DNA from: Paludisphaera mucosa
Lineage (GTDB): Bacteria > Planctomycetota > Planctomycetia > Isosphaerales > Isosphaeraceae
DNA: 64,000 nt
Reading direction: 5' to 3'
NCBI RefSeq assembly: GCF_029589435.1
Contig: NZ_JARRAG010000004.1
Span: 1-64,000 of the forward strand
A model generated the notes under the pieces. The model made no database searches. It was given only the letters and a program-made list of their open reading frames with translations, and was not told the origin of the DNA. Shown here piece after piece: positions 19,458-28,400 of this stretch. Position numbers and translations under genes: made by a program. Position 1 is the stretch's first letter; every line of letters starts with the position of its first letter.

Positions 19458-19870
19458 CTAGAAGCCCCGACACCATGAAGCCATAAGGATGTTGAAGTGG
19501 ATCATTGCGCAGTCGATCGAGGGCCGAATTTCATGGATGTCCGCCCGGCGGTCGGTGCGGAATCGGAGGCGGCGGTGATGGGCGAGCCGTGAGAGCGAAC
19601 GCTCGACGACCCAGCGGAACTCGCCCAGGCCGCTGCCGTGGGCCGTCCCGCGTCGGGCGATCCGAGGCCGGATGCCCCTCGCCCGCGGGCGGCCGCGGAA
19701 GGCCTTGGAATCGTAATCGCGGTCCGCGAGCAGTTCTTTCAGCCGCCGTCGCGGCTGGCCGGGACGGTCGCCGACCGGCGGCACGCGGCCGTCGACGACC
19801 ACGTGGTGGTTGCTCCCCTCCCCTTCTTCCGCCGGTCGACCGGGCTCGGGCCGGTCCGCTCGCCGCTGTA
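19458..19870 (-). pseudogene. IS5-family (IS427-like) transposase remnant, frameshifted and internally deleted
   Basis: The C-terminal DDE part is recognisable: DRDYDSKAFRGR, RGIRPRIARRGTAHGSGLG, FRWVVERSLSRL and RRADIHE match IS427-group transposases. Further upstream TGPSPVDRRKKG is in another frame; the switch to SNHHVVVDGR coincides with a tandem duplication of the 5-mer CCCCT at 19815-19824. After VVVDGR the sequence jumps to VPPVGDRPGQPRRR, so roughly 30 codons normally between them appear deleted. The N-terminal part and the inverted repeats are not visible. It marks past IS activity at the edge of the accessory patch and cannot encode a working transposase. Confidence 0.8.
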
Positions 19871-20323
19871 GAGCTTCTCGGAAGTTCAGCGGCAGCGGTT
19901 CTGCCGAAACATAAAGCCGCTTATACGAATGATCCCTCGACTGCCTCGGCGGGGCACCCGAAGGGCGGATACGCCATAAGAATAATCGCCACATTTTAAC
20001 GTCTGCAACCATTATTCACATCATCAGACCCGCTGACGATGTCGGCAGTGGAGAAAATCCGCGACGCTGTGATGGCACTCCCCTAATCTCGGAGGGCGGT
20101 CGAGGCTCAATAGACGGGCGTCACGAGGACAGCCCGCGAGTTCTCCGACCTACCGACGATACAATCCCACGAGCGACGAATACCGCGAACTACTGCGGGC
20201 GTACCTCGAGTTCCAGACGAGACCGATCACCGCCCCGAATTCTCGACGCCCGTTAGAATTACAGGACAGCGAGAATCGACGAGCCGCCTGCCTGGGGCGA
20301 GTCCGTCGGTTGCGGCTATTTCG
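19871..20323. other. Intergenic/relic region between IS remnant and higA
   Basis: About 450 bp, AT-richer than its neighbours in parts. A short plus-strand stretch around 20155-20250 reads YNPTSDEYRELLRAYLEFQ, which looks once-coding but has no clear start or family. No functional gene is supported. Confidence 0.4.
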
Positions 20324-20824
20324 TCATGTCCTCGGCAGGAAGACCGCCGGCGGGACGTTGAAGAAGCGAGCGAGGTCGACGACTTGGGACTTGGTGAGGT
20401 TTCGGGCGCCGCGAAGTACGGCGGAGACGGTGGACTGCGAGATGCCGACCTCGTCCCGGAGGACGGTCTGGCTGACCCCTTTTTGCTCCATCAACAAGCC
20501 GAGGACGTCGGCCTCGGAGGCGTCCGGGATCGGGCGCGTCCTGGCCTCGTAAGCCTCGACGAGGCCCGTGAGGACGGCCAGATACGATTCCGCGCCCTCG
20601 TCCAGGTCCCGACACATCAGAGTCTCGACCGTCGCCAACGCCTCGCCGAGGTGGGCGTCGTCCCGGATGGGTTGCAGCGGGAACTTCTTCACCAGGGCGA
20701 GATATTTCCGAAGGTGAACGAGGGGCGCGAGGGACGCCTTCGCCATCCCGCCGGACGAGGCTGGAAGAACGGCGGCCTCGTGCCCCTTCGGGACCTTGGC
20801 CCGTGATCCTTTCTTGACGGTCAT
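20324..20824 (-). CDS. higA: HigA-type antitoxin with XRE helix-turn-helix
   Basis: 166 residues; the ATG at 20824 overlaps the TGA of the toxin gene (ATGA). The N-terminal part carries the HigA pattern LVKKFPLQPIRDDAHLGEALATVETL and a middle EADVLGLLMEQKGVSQ. The C-terminal third is a Cro/C1-type helix-turn-helix (VLRDEVGISQSTVSAVLRGARNLTKSQVVDLARFFNVPPAVFL). HigA antitoxins bind and neutralise HigB and repress their own promoter. Toxin-first gene order is the usual HigBA arrangement. A basic N-terminal extension (MTVKKGSRAKVPKGHE) is somewhat longer than common HigA proteins. On this replicon the pair probably aids maintenance. Confidence 0.88.
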   Translation of the reverse strand: MTVKKGSRAKVPKGHEAAVLPASSGGMAKASLAPLVHLRKYLALVKKFPLQPIRDDAHLGEALATVETLMCRDLDEGAESYLAVLTGLVEAYEARTRPIPDASEADVLGLLMEQKGVSQTVLRDEVGISQSTVSAVLRGARNLTKSQVVDLARFFNVPPAVFLPRT

Positions 20825-21225
20825 CGTCTTCCACCTTTCTTAAGGGCCTTGCCACCAGGCTTATCTTTCGGCGACGCGGCCGCCCCCGCCTTGGATTTCC
20901 TGGGCGGGCCGGGCTCATGGCACCCGCATTGGTCGGGCCATAGATCCCTGTCGTATTCCTCGTGGTCCATCACCCGCTTGATGAACACGATGGATCGGGC
21001 GAAATCGACCTTGGCGATGATCCGATAGTGATTGCCGCCGACGTCGAAGACGAAGCAATCGCCGACCTTGTCGGCCGCGCGGAACGTCTGCTGGAGTTCC
21101 CCGAAGTCGGCCCAGACCATCGCCTCGGTGAGTTTGTACCAGGCTCTCATGCGGGACTCGGCCTGAGGATCCCCCGGCCGAGATCGCCAGAAGTCTCGCA
21201 GCGGCGCCAAGGTCATTACGTGCAT
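20821..21225 (-). CDS. higB: HigB-type mRNA interferase toxin
   Basis: 134 residues from the ATG at 21225 (MHVMTLAPLRDFW), the typical HigB opening; ATG at 21216 is an alternative. Family core: AWYKLTEAMVWADFGELQQTF, then VFDVGGNHYRIIAKVDFARSIVFIKRVMDHEEYD. HigB toxins have a RelE-like fold and cleave mRNA on the ribosome. The last ~30 residues (PPRKSKAGAAASPKDKPGG) form an unusual lysine-rich tail not needed for the fold. It overlaps higA by 4 bp, so the two are coupled. Confidence 0.87.
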   Translation of the reverse strand: MHVMTLAPLRDFWRSRPGDPQAESRMRAWYKLTEAMVWADFGELQQTFRAADKVGDCFVFDVGGNHYRIIAKVDFARSIVFIKRVMDHEEYDRDLWPDQCGCHEPGPPRKSKAGAAASPKDKPGGKALKKGGRR

Positions 21226-21262
21226 ATCGGTTTCCCGGAAGTCGCGGCGGCCCTGAGCCTAC

Positions 21263-21313
21263 TATCGCAGGATGCGTTGACCGCGTCCAGGGCAAGTATC
21301 GCGTATTGCGATA
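21263..21313 (-). promoter_or_regulatory. Candidate HigA operator upstream of higB
   Basis: Inverted repeat TATCGC (21297-21302)-gtatt-GCGATA (21308-21313) with a third TATCGC half-site at 21263-21268. It lies 38-88 bp upstream of the higB start, where autorepression by the HigA HTH would be expected. Binding is inferred from position and symmetry only. Confidence 0.55.
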
Positions 21314-21511
21314 GAATGGTCCTGTAATCGCCGGGGGTCGAAGGCCTGGAGGCCCGCCCGACGCAGTCCGGCGCGCATGCAAGCCGGGGCCTTGTCGCAA
21401 CGTTGGGAGAGGGCGAAGCCGGGGTGGATCGGCTCAAGTCGAGCCGAACCAGTATAAAGCCCATTATCGGACCCAGCCGGCCGACGAAATTCCGGGAGAT
21501 TCAAGTCCTGC

Positions 21512-22405
21512 TCAGGCCGAGCGTCGCCCCGCGCATGACGACGGCCGAGCCCGTCGATCGCGCGAGGAGCGCGGCCGCTTCGTCTTCGTCTTCGTCTTCG
21601 TCGGGTCGTCAGTCGGTGACGCTCTGCGTCGCCGGGGCACGACGCTCAGGACGCCGAGAGCCCCGACGCCCAGCATCGCCAGCGAGGCCGCCTCGGGGAC
21701 GGCGGCGAGATCGACGCAGTCGACGATCATGTCGCTGTCGAGGGTGACGGCGCCGTTGCGGGCCAGCGCGCTCCCGTTGATGATGCTCGCATCGGTGTTC
21801 AGGGTGATGCTCGTCAGGGCGAGGATGTGGCCGGCGAAATCCGTGCCCGTGCCCAGCGTCGCCGAGCTGCCGACCTTCCAGAAGACGTTGGATCCAGGAG
21901 GCACGCTTCCTGCGTCGACCACCGACACCGACGAGCCGCTGGCCGTCGAGAGGGTGCTGCCCTTCTGGAAGACGAGCTGGACATTCGCTTCGCCCTGGGC
22001 GTCGAGCGTGTGGGTCCCCGTCAGCTGGGCCGACGACGACAAGAAGTAGACGCCCGGCAGGAGCACCAAGCCGCCCAGGTTCATGCTCGACAGGTCCTGC
22101 GTGGGCGCCAGCGCCGCCGCGGCGTTATAGGCCGTCGTCCGATCGAGCTGGTCCTGCGCCGCCACGGCGTCCCCGACGGGCTTCGTGTAGGGAGCCACCA
22201 GGCTCCCCGGCGGGAAGCGGTGACAGCCGCCCCAGGGCTGACGCCCAAGTCGCCGCCGTCGATGACGGAGGGCCCGGTGTCGGTCACCGTCGCGCCCGCC
22301 AGGACGGCGAAGTCCCCCCTCCGTCCCCAGGACGATGTCGGCCTGCGCCCGCGTCGAGACGTCGACGGCGGCCAGCGTCGGCAAGCTCATGGTCGTCGAC
22401 TTCAT
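21512..22405 (-). pseudogene. DUF3494 ice-binding-like PEP-CTERM protein, frameshifted
   Basis: Likely start ATG 22405 (MKSTTMSLPTLAAVDVSTRAQADIVLG). The family text TDTGPSVIDGGDLGVSPGAAVT is in a different frame from both the start and the main body (GSLVAPYTKPVGDAVAAQ ... LGGLVLLPGVYFLSSSAQLTG). Two compensating shifts explain it: one extra base in a run of six C at about 22314-22319 and one missing base near 22222. The body is typical DUF3494 (ice-binding-like beta-helix), followed by a PEP-CTERM-type anchor VPEAASLAMLGVGALGVLSVVPRRRR. After the anchor a basic tail of about 35 residues follows, partly made by a hexanucleotide repeat; a TGA in another frame just after RRRR suggests a third shift. 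It is a genuine pseudogene unless the indels are assembly errors. Confidence 0.75.
21578..21601. repeat. Hexanucleotide microsatellite (CTTCGT)x4
   Basis: Four perfect copies of CTTCGT; on the minus strand this encodes the (Lys-Thr)n part of the abnormal tail of the DUF3494 gene. It is a slippage-prone site beside an already frameshifted gene. Confidence 0.8.
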
Positions 22406-22414
22406 GCAACCCAT

Positions 22415-22830
22415 CGATTTTAAGGTGGTCGATACTTGGATGCGTCGGGATCGCTGCCGCCAGGCGATGCGAGGCCGCCTGAAGGTATGGACGCGCCGCC
22501 TTCTCAGGCGGGGCGTGCATTAATTAATTATGTGCTAATATATAGTCTAGAGAATATTGCGTTTCGCATCATCGTTTCCGGGTCCTCTTGATATTCGAGC
22601 CTCGCCGGCAGGAGGGCGGACGGGCGCGACTTGGGCGCCGCGGGCCCCTCCTTCCGGATCGAATGCGGTCCACGGCTCGACGCGATGGGGAGATCAGCAC
22701 AAGCGAAGTCGAGACATCAAAATCTTGTAGATATAATTTATTTGCGTATCATTATGTAATAAAAATCTGATGATAGATATCACCGGATCTCCGGAAACCC
22801 AGCCCGGCCTTCATCCAAGGAGCTTTCTGC
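22415..22830. other. AT-rich intergenic region with probable divergent promoters
   Basis: About 415 bp with two AT-rich blocks unlike the rest of the window: 22519-22565 (ttaattaattatg, aatatatag) and 22725-22785 (tataatttattt, ataaaaatc). They suit promoters for the minus-strand DUF3494 gene and the plus-strand small gene at 22831 respectively. No gene was recognised. Confidence 0.45.
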
Positions 22831-23133
22831 GTGATCTCTTCCGAGTTGAAGCAGGGCGACGCCGACCGCTTGGAGGAGATCCGGCGCGAGAAATCGGCGA
22901 AGGGCGCCCTCCGGCCCGTAAAGGCGATCGTTGACCGGCCCCCGGCCCCGCCGGCGAGCGAGCCGATTCGGGAAGCCCCCGCCCCCTGCGCCGCGGTCTC
23001 ACCCCTCCACGCCCGCCGCAGGCGGGGCCGGCAGACGGGCCGATTGGACATCCCGGCGTTCGCCGTCGACGACGTCGGCGAGCGGTTGAAGGTGAAGCGG
23101 GACCGGAGATGGAAGGCCAAGGAAGGCGCCTGA
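22831..23133 (+). CDS. Small hypothetical protein, charged
   Basis: 100 residues from the GTG at 22831, supported by a good ribosome site AAGGAG at 22817-22822, eight bases upstream. The N-terminal third is a charged helix (LKQGDADRLEEIRREKSAKG), the middle is proline-rich and likely disordered, and the C terminus is strongly basic (RLKVKRDRRWKAKEGA). No family was recognised. It sits in the degraded accessory patch, so it may itself be a fragment of a longer gene. Confidence 0.42.
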   Translation: MISSELKQGDADRLEEIRREKSAKGALRPVKAIVDRPPAPPASEPIREAPAPCAAVSPLHARRRRGRQTGRLDIPAFAVDDVGERLKVKRDRRWKAKEGA

Positions 23134-23595
23134 GGAGATCCCGCTCTCACGCCGCGCAAGCTGAGGCCAAGACAACGTGACACTTGAGCACGGCCTCGGA
23201 CCTGACCGCCTCCCTGCCGGCGTACCTGAGCCATTGCCTTTCCTTACTCGGTGAGCCTCGCCGCGGCCTCCTTGAGCTTGCCGGCGTCGACGAGGGCCTC
23301 CCCGGTCCTCGCGACCTTGCGCGGCTCGCCCTTCTCGGGCTTCGACTCGTCATCGGCCAGCGTCCCGTGACCTCGGCCTTGAGTACGCAAGGCTCACGGG
23401 TTCCGGCTGGGGATGGACGCAAACCGCCTGATGAACCCTGGGACACCCGGCGTCGCGTGTCTCATATCGGCACTTGATTGACCAGCGTCCCCGAGCCGGC
23501 TAACATGAGCCGCGGCACCTTTGACGAAAAGAGTGAGGAGGAGTGAGGAGGCGACGTCGCATTTCATCTACCTCGGTCCACCGGAGGTCAAACGC
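23134..23595. other. Intergenic region with a short minus-strand coding relic
   Basis: About 460 bp. On the minus strand, 23390-23244 reads a 48-codon frame from a TTG ending DESKPEKGEPRKVART, then GEALVDAGKLKEAAARLTE and a stop; it has protein-like composition but no ribosome site or family. It may be the tail of a lost gene. Immediately before 23596 is the ribosome site of the PEP-CTERM gene. Confidence 0.3.
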
Positions 23596-24372
23596 ATGTC
23601 ACGTCGAATGTTGCGCTTCGTTTTCTTTTGCGGCATCGCCGCTCGTCTCGCGGTCCCGGCCCACGCCGGATTCATGTCGGGGAAGATCATCGTCGACGCA
23701 ACGGGCGTCGCCGGCATGGAAGAGTCGATCAGAGTCAAGTCGACGGTCGTCGCCCCCCCTCGGGGGTCATCAACCGAGCAAGTCAAATTCACACCGGCGG
23801 CCGCGGATGTCGCCAACGCCGCCGCCAAGGCCGCCTTCATCGCCGCCCAGATCAACGCCCAGTCCGTCAATCAGACCGCTGCGGCCGTAGCAGGCGTGGT
23901 GACTGTGACCCCGGTAGCTGGGAGGGAACTCGACAAGATCTCTTTCAACCCCGGCAAATCGGGGGAGGTCCTACGGATAAACCCTGAACAGCTGTCCGCG
24001 GGATTGGGCCTCAATTATGATCTCGAGTTGACCGGCGTGGCGACTCTGGGCTTCGCAGGGACCGCGACACTTTCGATCGGCGGCCCCGGCGGCGGCGATT
24101 TTTCGACTCTGACGAGCGGCCTGACTGCCAGCCAGATCCTTCTCGATCTCGAGACGCAAATCAACACCACGACCTCGCTCGGTGCCATGATCATCGGCAA
24201 TAGCCTCATCCTGACCAATGTCACCACGAGCAACGACATTGCCGCGCTCGTGACCGACTCTGGTTTCTCCTATTCCTACGGCGTCACGGCGGTCCCCGAG
24301 CCCTCGACGCTCGCGATGGGCGCGACGGCCGCGCTGGCGGGCCTGGCGGCCCTGCGACGTCGCCGCGTCTGA
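23596..24372 (+). CDS. PEP-CTERM anchored exported protein
   Basis: 258 residues from the ATG at 23596, with GGAGG at 23583-23587 eight bases upstream. A signal peptide (MLRFVFFCGIAARLAVPAHA) leads into a repetitive beta-rich body with many Thr, Ala and Gly. The C terminus is a classic PEP-CTERM sorting signal: VPEPSTLAMGATAALAGLAALRRRRV (motif VPEP, hydrophobic helix, Arg cluster). Such proteins are processed by exosortase and displayed at the cell surface or in exopolysaccharide; no exosortase gene is in the window. The body matches no family I recognise. Confidence 0.88.
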   Translation: MSRRMLRFVFFCGIAARLAVPAHAGFMSGKIIVDATGVAGMEESIRVKSTVVAPPRGSSTEQVKFTPAAADVANAAAKAAFIAAQINAQSVNQTAAAVAGVVTVTPVAGRELDKISFNPGKSGEVLRINPEQLSAGLGLNYDLELTGVATLGFAGTATLSIGGPGGGDFSTLTSGLTASQILLDLETQINTTTSLGAMIIGNSLILTNVTTSNDIAALVTDSGFSYSYGVTAVPEPSTLAMGATAALAGLAALRRRRV

Positions 24373-24389
24373 CACCCGCAGGCACCACT

Positions 24390-25324
24390 CGATGCGGAAT
24401 CACCACCCCCGAGCCCCACGTGAGCAGGGACGGCGTGACGGGCTCCATCGCCCGCATCCGCTCCATCTGCTCGGTGAGGCCGGGGTTGTAGGCGGAGCCG
24501 AAGACCTGGGCCGCGATGGCGTCGAGTTTCTGGGCAAGCGTCGCGGCGGCCGCTTGCCCCTGATCCTGTTTCCCTCCGCTCGGGCGGGTCGGGGTGATCT
24601 ACCGGCCGCGCCTCGGCAGCTCCTGCCATTGCAGTTGCTCGGCCTGCTGACGGTTCACAAACTGCATCAGCTGGAGAAGCCGAGCCTGCTGCTGGGCGAA
24701 CGCTTGTAAGGCGGCCCCGACGCCGTCGCCGATCTGCTCCAGATCAGCCCTGATCTGGCGGTTCTCGGCGAGAACCCTCTGGAGTTCGGCCTCGCCGGCG
24801 CGTCCCTGGCGGGCCTGGAACTCGACCCGGTTGTCGCGGGCCAAGGCCTCGCCATCGACGGGGAGGAATCCACCGTTGTTGGCGCACGCGAAGTTCCGGT
24901 CTTCGAACGCGGCGGCTTCACGGGCTTGCTGCCTGCGGAAAGGAGCCGGGGCCCTCGCCGCAGTCGCGAAGATCTAGAGGTCGTTCGTGACGCTGTTGAG
25001 ATTCGCCGCGAATCCGCCGCTCGTGCTCGTGACGTCCTGAATGGCGTAGCTGAGGTTGTAGACGCCCTGCCCCCGGTTCGCCGCCGAGGTCCCGCCGCCG
25101 GACGCCCGGTTGCCCCCAGCAACGACTCGTTTCGGGCCACGAGCGAATTGAGAATTCGCGGCGTCGTGAGCGCCGTATCTGATCTGCGACGGCCGCACAA
25201 AGGCTGATCGTTCGGGAGCACGGCCGAGGCGTGTCATGAGCGAGGCTGGAGGCTCGTTTCGACCCTTCGTCCCGGGGCGAGCGCCATCGCAACCGAGCGA
25301 TCGGTTTCGGGGCGGATCTGCCAA
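24390..25324 (-). pseudogene. Decayed gene for a coiled-coil protein, two in-frame stops
   Basis: One minus-strand frame holds three protein-like blocks interrupted by TAG codons at 24974-24976 and 24599-24601. Block 1 ends NLSYAIQDVTSTSGGFAANL. Block 2 includes VDGEALARDNRVEFQARQGR, then AELQRVLAENRQIRADLEQIG and AFAQQQARLLQLMQFVNRQQ, a clear Gln-rich coiled coil. Block 3 reads AQKLDAIAAQVFGSAYNPGL and TEQMERMRAMEPVTPSLLTW. The arrangement recalls VirB5/TrbJ-type conjugation proteins, but this is a guess from composition. The N-terminal start is unclear. It is convergent with the PEP-CTERM gene and may reach into its 3' end. Confidence 0.5.
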
Positions 25325-25480
25325 CCGGCCGTCGCTCCGGTGATTTTGCCGCGTAACTGTCGAAACCGAAAGGCGGGGCGGTCGCCGATTTTCGTCCGCC
25401 GCGAGGCGACATGTTCGATGGTAGCACTCGCATCAAGAGCCCTGGTCATGTATCGTCGAGGACCGATCAAGGAGATCCCC

Positions 25481-28400
25481 ATGATGATCGAGTCATTCGA
25501 CCTGAAAATTCCCGCCGTCGCGGCCCTCGTCCTGGTGGGGTTCCTCCCCATTTCCGCTCGGTCGCAAGAAGCCCCGTCACGGGCCGACGCCGACGCGAGG
25601 TTGGTCGGCTCGGAGGGCGTTCGCGAGCTCGACGAGGCGTCCGGCTATCGCTGGACGACGACCGTCGCGGCCAGCGACTCCGCCGCGCCGGGCCGAAACT
25701 CTGCGGGCTGGACGAGAAAGCATGGCTTCACTCGCGTCGCTCTTTCCGGCGAGCCGTCTCCCCTGGATTTCGTGACCCGGGGCGGCAAGTCGGCCGTCCT
25801 GCTCGACGGCTATTGGCGGGTTCCGAGCCGGCCGAGGTCGGGTGGCCAGGCCGGGGCGCCGGGCGGCGGAGAACTCCGGACGATCGCCGGATTTCGACCG
25901 CCCGTCGTCCAAGCGGAGGAACTGCTCGGCGCCGCTACCGAGGTGCGACATGAGGGCGACCGGGTGAAGGCCGTCCTGCCCCCCGAGTCCGCCGCCGCGC
26001 TCCTCGACCTGGAGGCGCCCACGCGGCGAGGCAGCCGACGCGTCGAAGCGCCGATCAAGGGCCCGCACGGATCCGTCGAGTTCCACATCGTGGACGGCCT
26101 CCTGACCGAGTACGCTTTGACGCTCGGCGGGTCGCGACGCATCGGCGACCGCGAGGTCGCTCTCGACCGGACGATCACCACGAGGATCGTCGACGTCGGC
26201 GTCGCGAAGGTTGACGTCCCGGAAGACGCCCGGGAGATCGTCGAGGCGCTCGTCGCCGGGCAGGAGCCGAAGGTTTTCGCCCCTGAGGACGGGTTCCGCA
26301 GGCTGTTCGACGGCCGCAGCCTCAGCGGATGGGAGGGCCGGCCGGGCTTCTGGTCGGTGGAGGACCACGCGATCGTCGGCCGGACCACGAAGGATCATCC
26401 GACGAAGGGGAACACGTTCCTCTTCGCGAAGTCGGCCGGTGCGAACCTCATCGTCGACGATTTCGAGTTGCGGCTGGCCTTCAAGATCACCGCCGACAAC
26501 GCCACGGGCTTCGCCAACTCGGGGATCCAATATCGCAGCCGCGATCGCGGCGATTTCGTGGCCGCCGGTTACCAGGCCGACATGGAAGCCGGTCCGCGTT
26601 ACTCGGGCATCCTCTATGACGAGGCGGGCGGCGCGGGCGGGCGCGGGATCATGGCCGATCGCGGCGAGAAGGTCACCTGGACCGCCGACGGCCGCAAGGA
26701 CGTCACAGGTCGTCTGGGCACGTCCGAGGAGATCGGGGCCAAGATCAAGAAGGACGACTGGAACGAGTACGTCGTGATCGCACGAGGAAACCATCTCCAG
26801 CATTTCACCAACGGCGTCCCGACCGTGGACGTCTACGACGAGGACGCGGCGAAGCGGCTCGATTCGGGGATCCTCGCTCTCCAGCTCCACGCGGGCGAGC
26901 CGATGACGGTCCGGTTCAAGGACGTGCGCATCAAGTCGCTGCGATCGGCCTCGGAGTCGGCCGCCGGCAACGTGAGGGTCGCCAAGGGGTTCAAGCTCGA
27001 CCAGATCTACTCGGTCCCGAAGGAGTCTCAGGGCTCGTGGGTGGCGCTCTGCGTCGACCAGAAGGGCCGACTGATCGCCGCCGACCAGCGGGGCAAACTC
27101 TACCGCATGACGACCCCACCCCTCGACCGCAGCTCCGAGGTCGAGCCCGAGGCGATCGGCGTCGACCTGGCGGGCGCGCACGGCCTGCTCTATGCCTTCG
27201 ACAGCCTCTACGTGATGGTGAACGAGGCGGGGACGCACGGCCTTTACCGCGTCCGCGACACCGACGGCGACGACCGTTACGACGAGGTCAAGCTCCTCCG
27301 CGAGATCAAGGGGGGCGGCGAGCACGGCATGCACTCGATCCTCCTGTCGCCGGACGGCAAGTCGCTGTTCGTCGTCTGCGGCAATTCGACCGAGCTGACG
27401 AAAGTCGACACGTCGCGCCTGCCCCTCAACTGGGGCGAAGACAACCTGGCGACCCGCGTCCCGACCGGCTTCATGGACGACTCGCTCGCGCCCCAGGGCT
27501 GGATCGCCCGCACCGACCCGGACGGCAAATCATGGGAGCTGGTCGCGGCCGGCCTGAGGAACCCGTTCGACCTCGCCTTCAACCGTGAGGGCGAGCTGTT
27601 CACATACGACGCGGATATGGAGTGGGACATCGGCGAGCCCTGGTACCGGCCCACGCGCATCAACCACGTGATCAGCGGCGCCGAATACGGCTTCCGAAAC
27701 GGGTCGGGCAAGTGGCCCGCCTACTACATCGACAGCTTCGGCGCGGTCGTCGACATCGGCCCGGGATCGCCCACGGGGATCACATTCGGCTACGGGGCGA
27801 AGTTCCCGAAGAAATACGAGGACGCCCTCTTCATCTGCGATTGGAGTTTCGGGAAGCTCCGCGCCGTGCACTTGCGGCCCGACGGCGCCAGTTACGCCGG
27901 CGAGGTCGAGGAGTTCATCAGCGGTCAGCCCCTGCCGGTGACCGACGTGGTGATCAACCCGAAGGACGGCGCGATGTACCTCGCCGTCGGGGGCCGCGGG
28001 GCCCAGTCGGCCCTCTACCGCGTGACCTACGTCGGCGGCGAGGTCCCGCAGCCGATCCCGGTCCAGCCGGGCTCCACGATGCGCGACCTGCGGCGCAAGC
28101 TCGAAGGCTACCACGGCCACGCCGACGCCGCCGCGATCGACGCCGCCTGGCCGTACCTCTCGGATCAGGATCGCGCCATCCGCTACGCCGCCCGCATTGC
28201 CCTGGAATGGCAGGACCCGGCGACCTGGCGGACGAAGGCCCTCAAGGAGTCCGACCCACGCAAGGCGATCGCGGCCCTCGTCGCCCTTTGCCGGGACAGC
28301 GGGAAGGACGAACCGCATCGCAAGGCGGACGATCCCAGACCGGATCCTGCGCTCCAGGGGGAGATCCTAAAAGCCCTGGATTCGATCGACTGGTCAAGCC

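Noticed and set aside
21512-22405. Programmed ribosomal frameshifting in the DUF3494 gene
   Set aside because: Two opposite shifts about 30 codons apart without a slippery heptamer plus downstream structure are better explained by indels or sequence errors.
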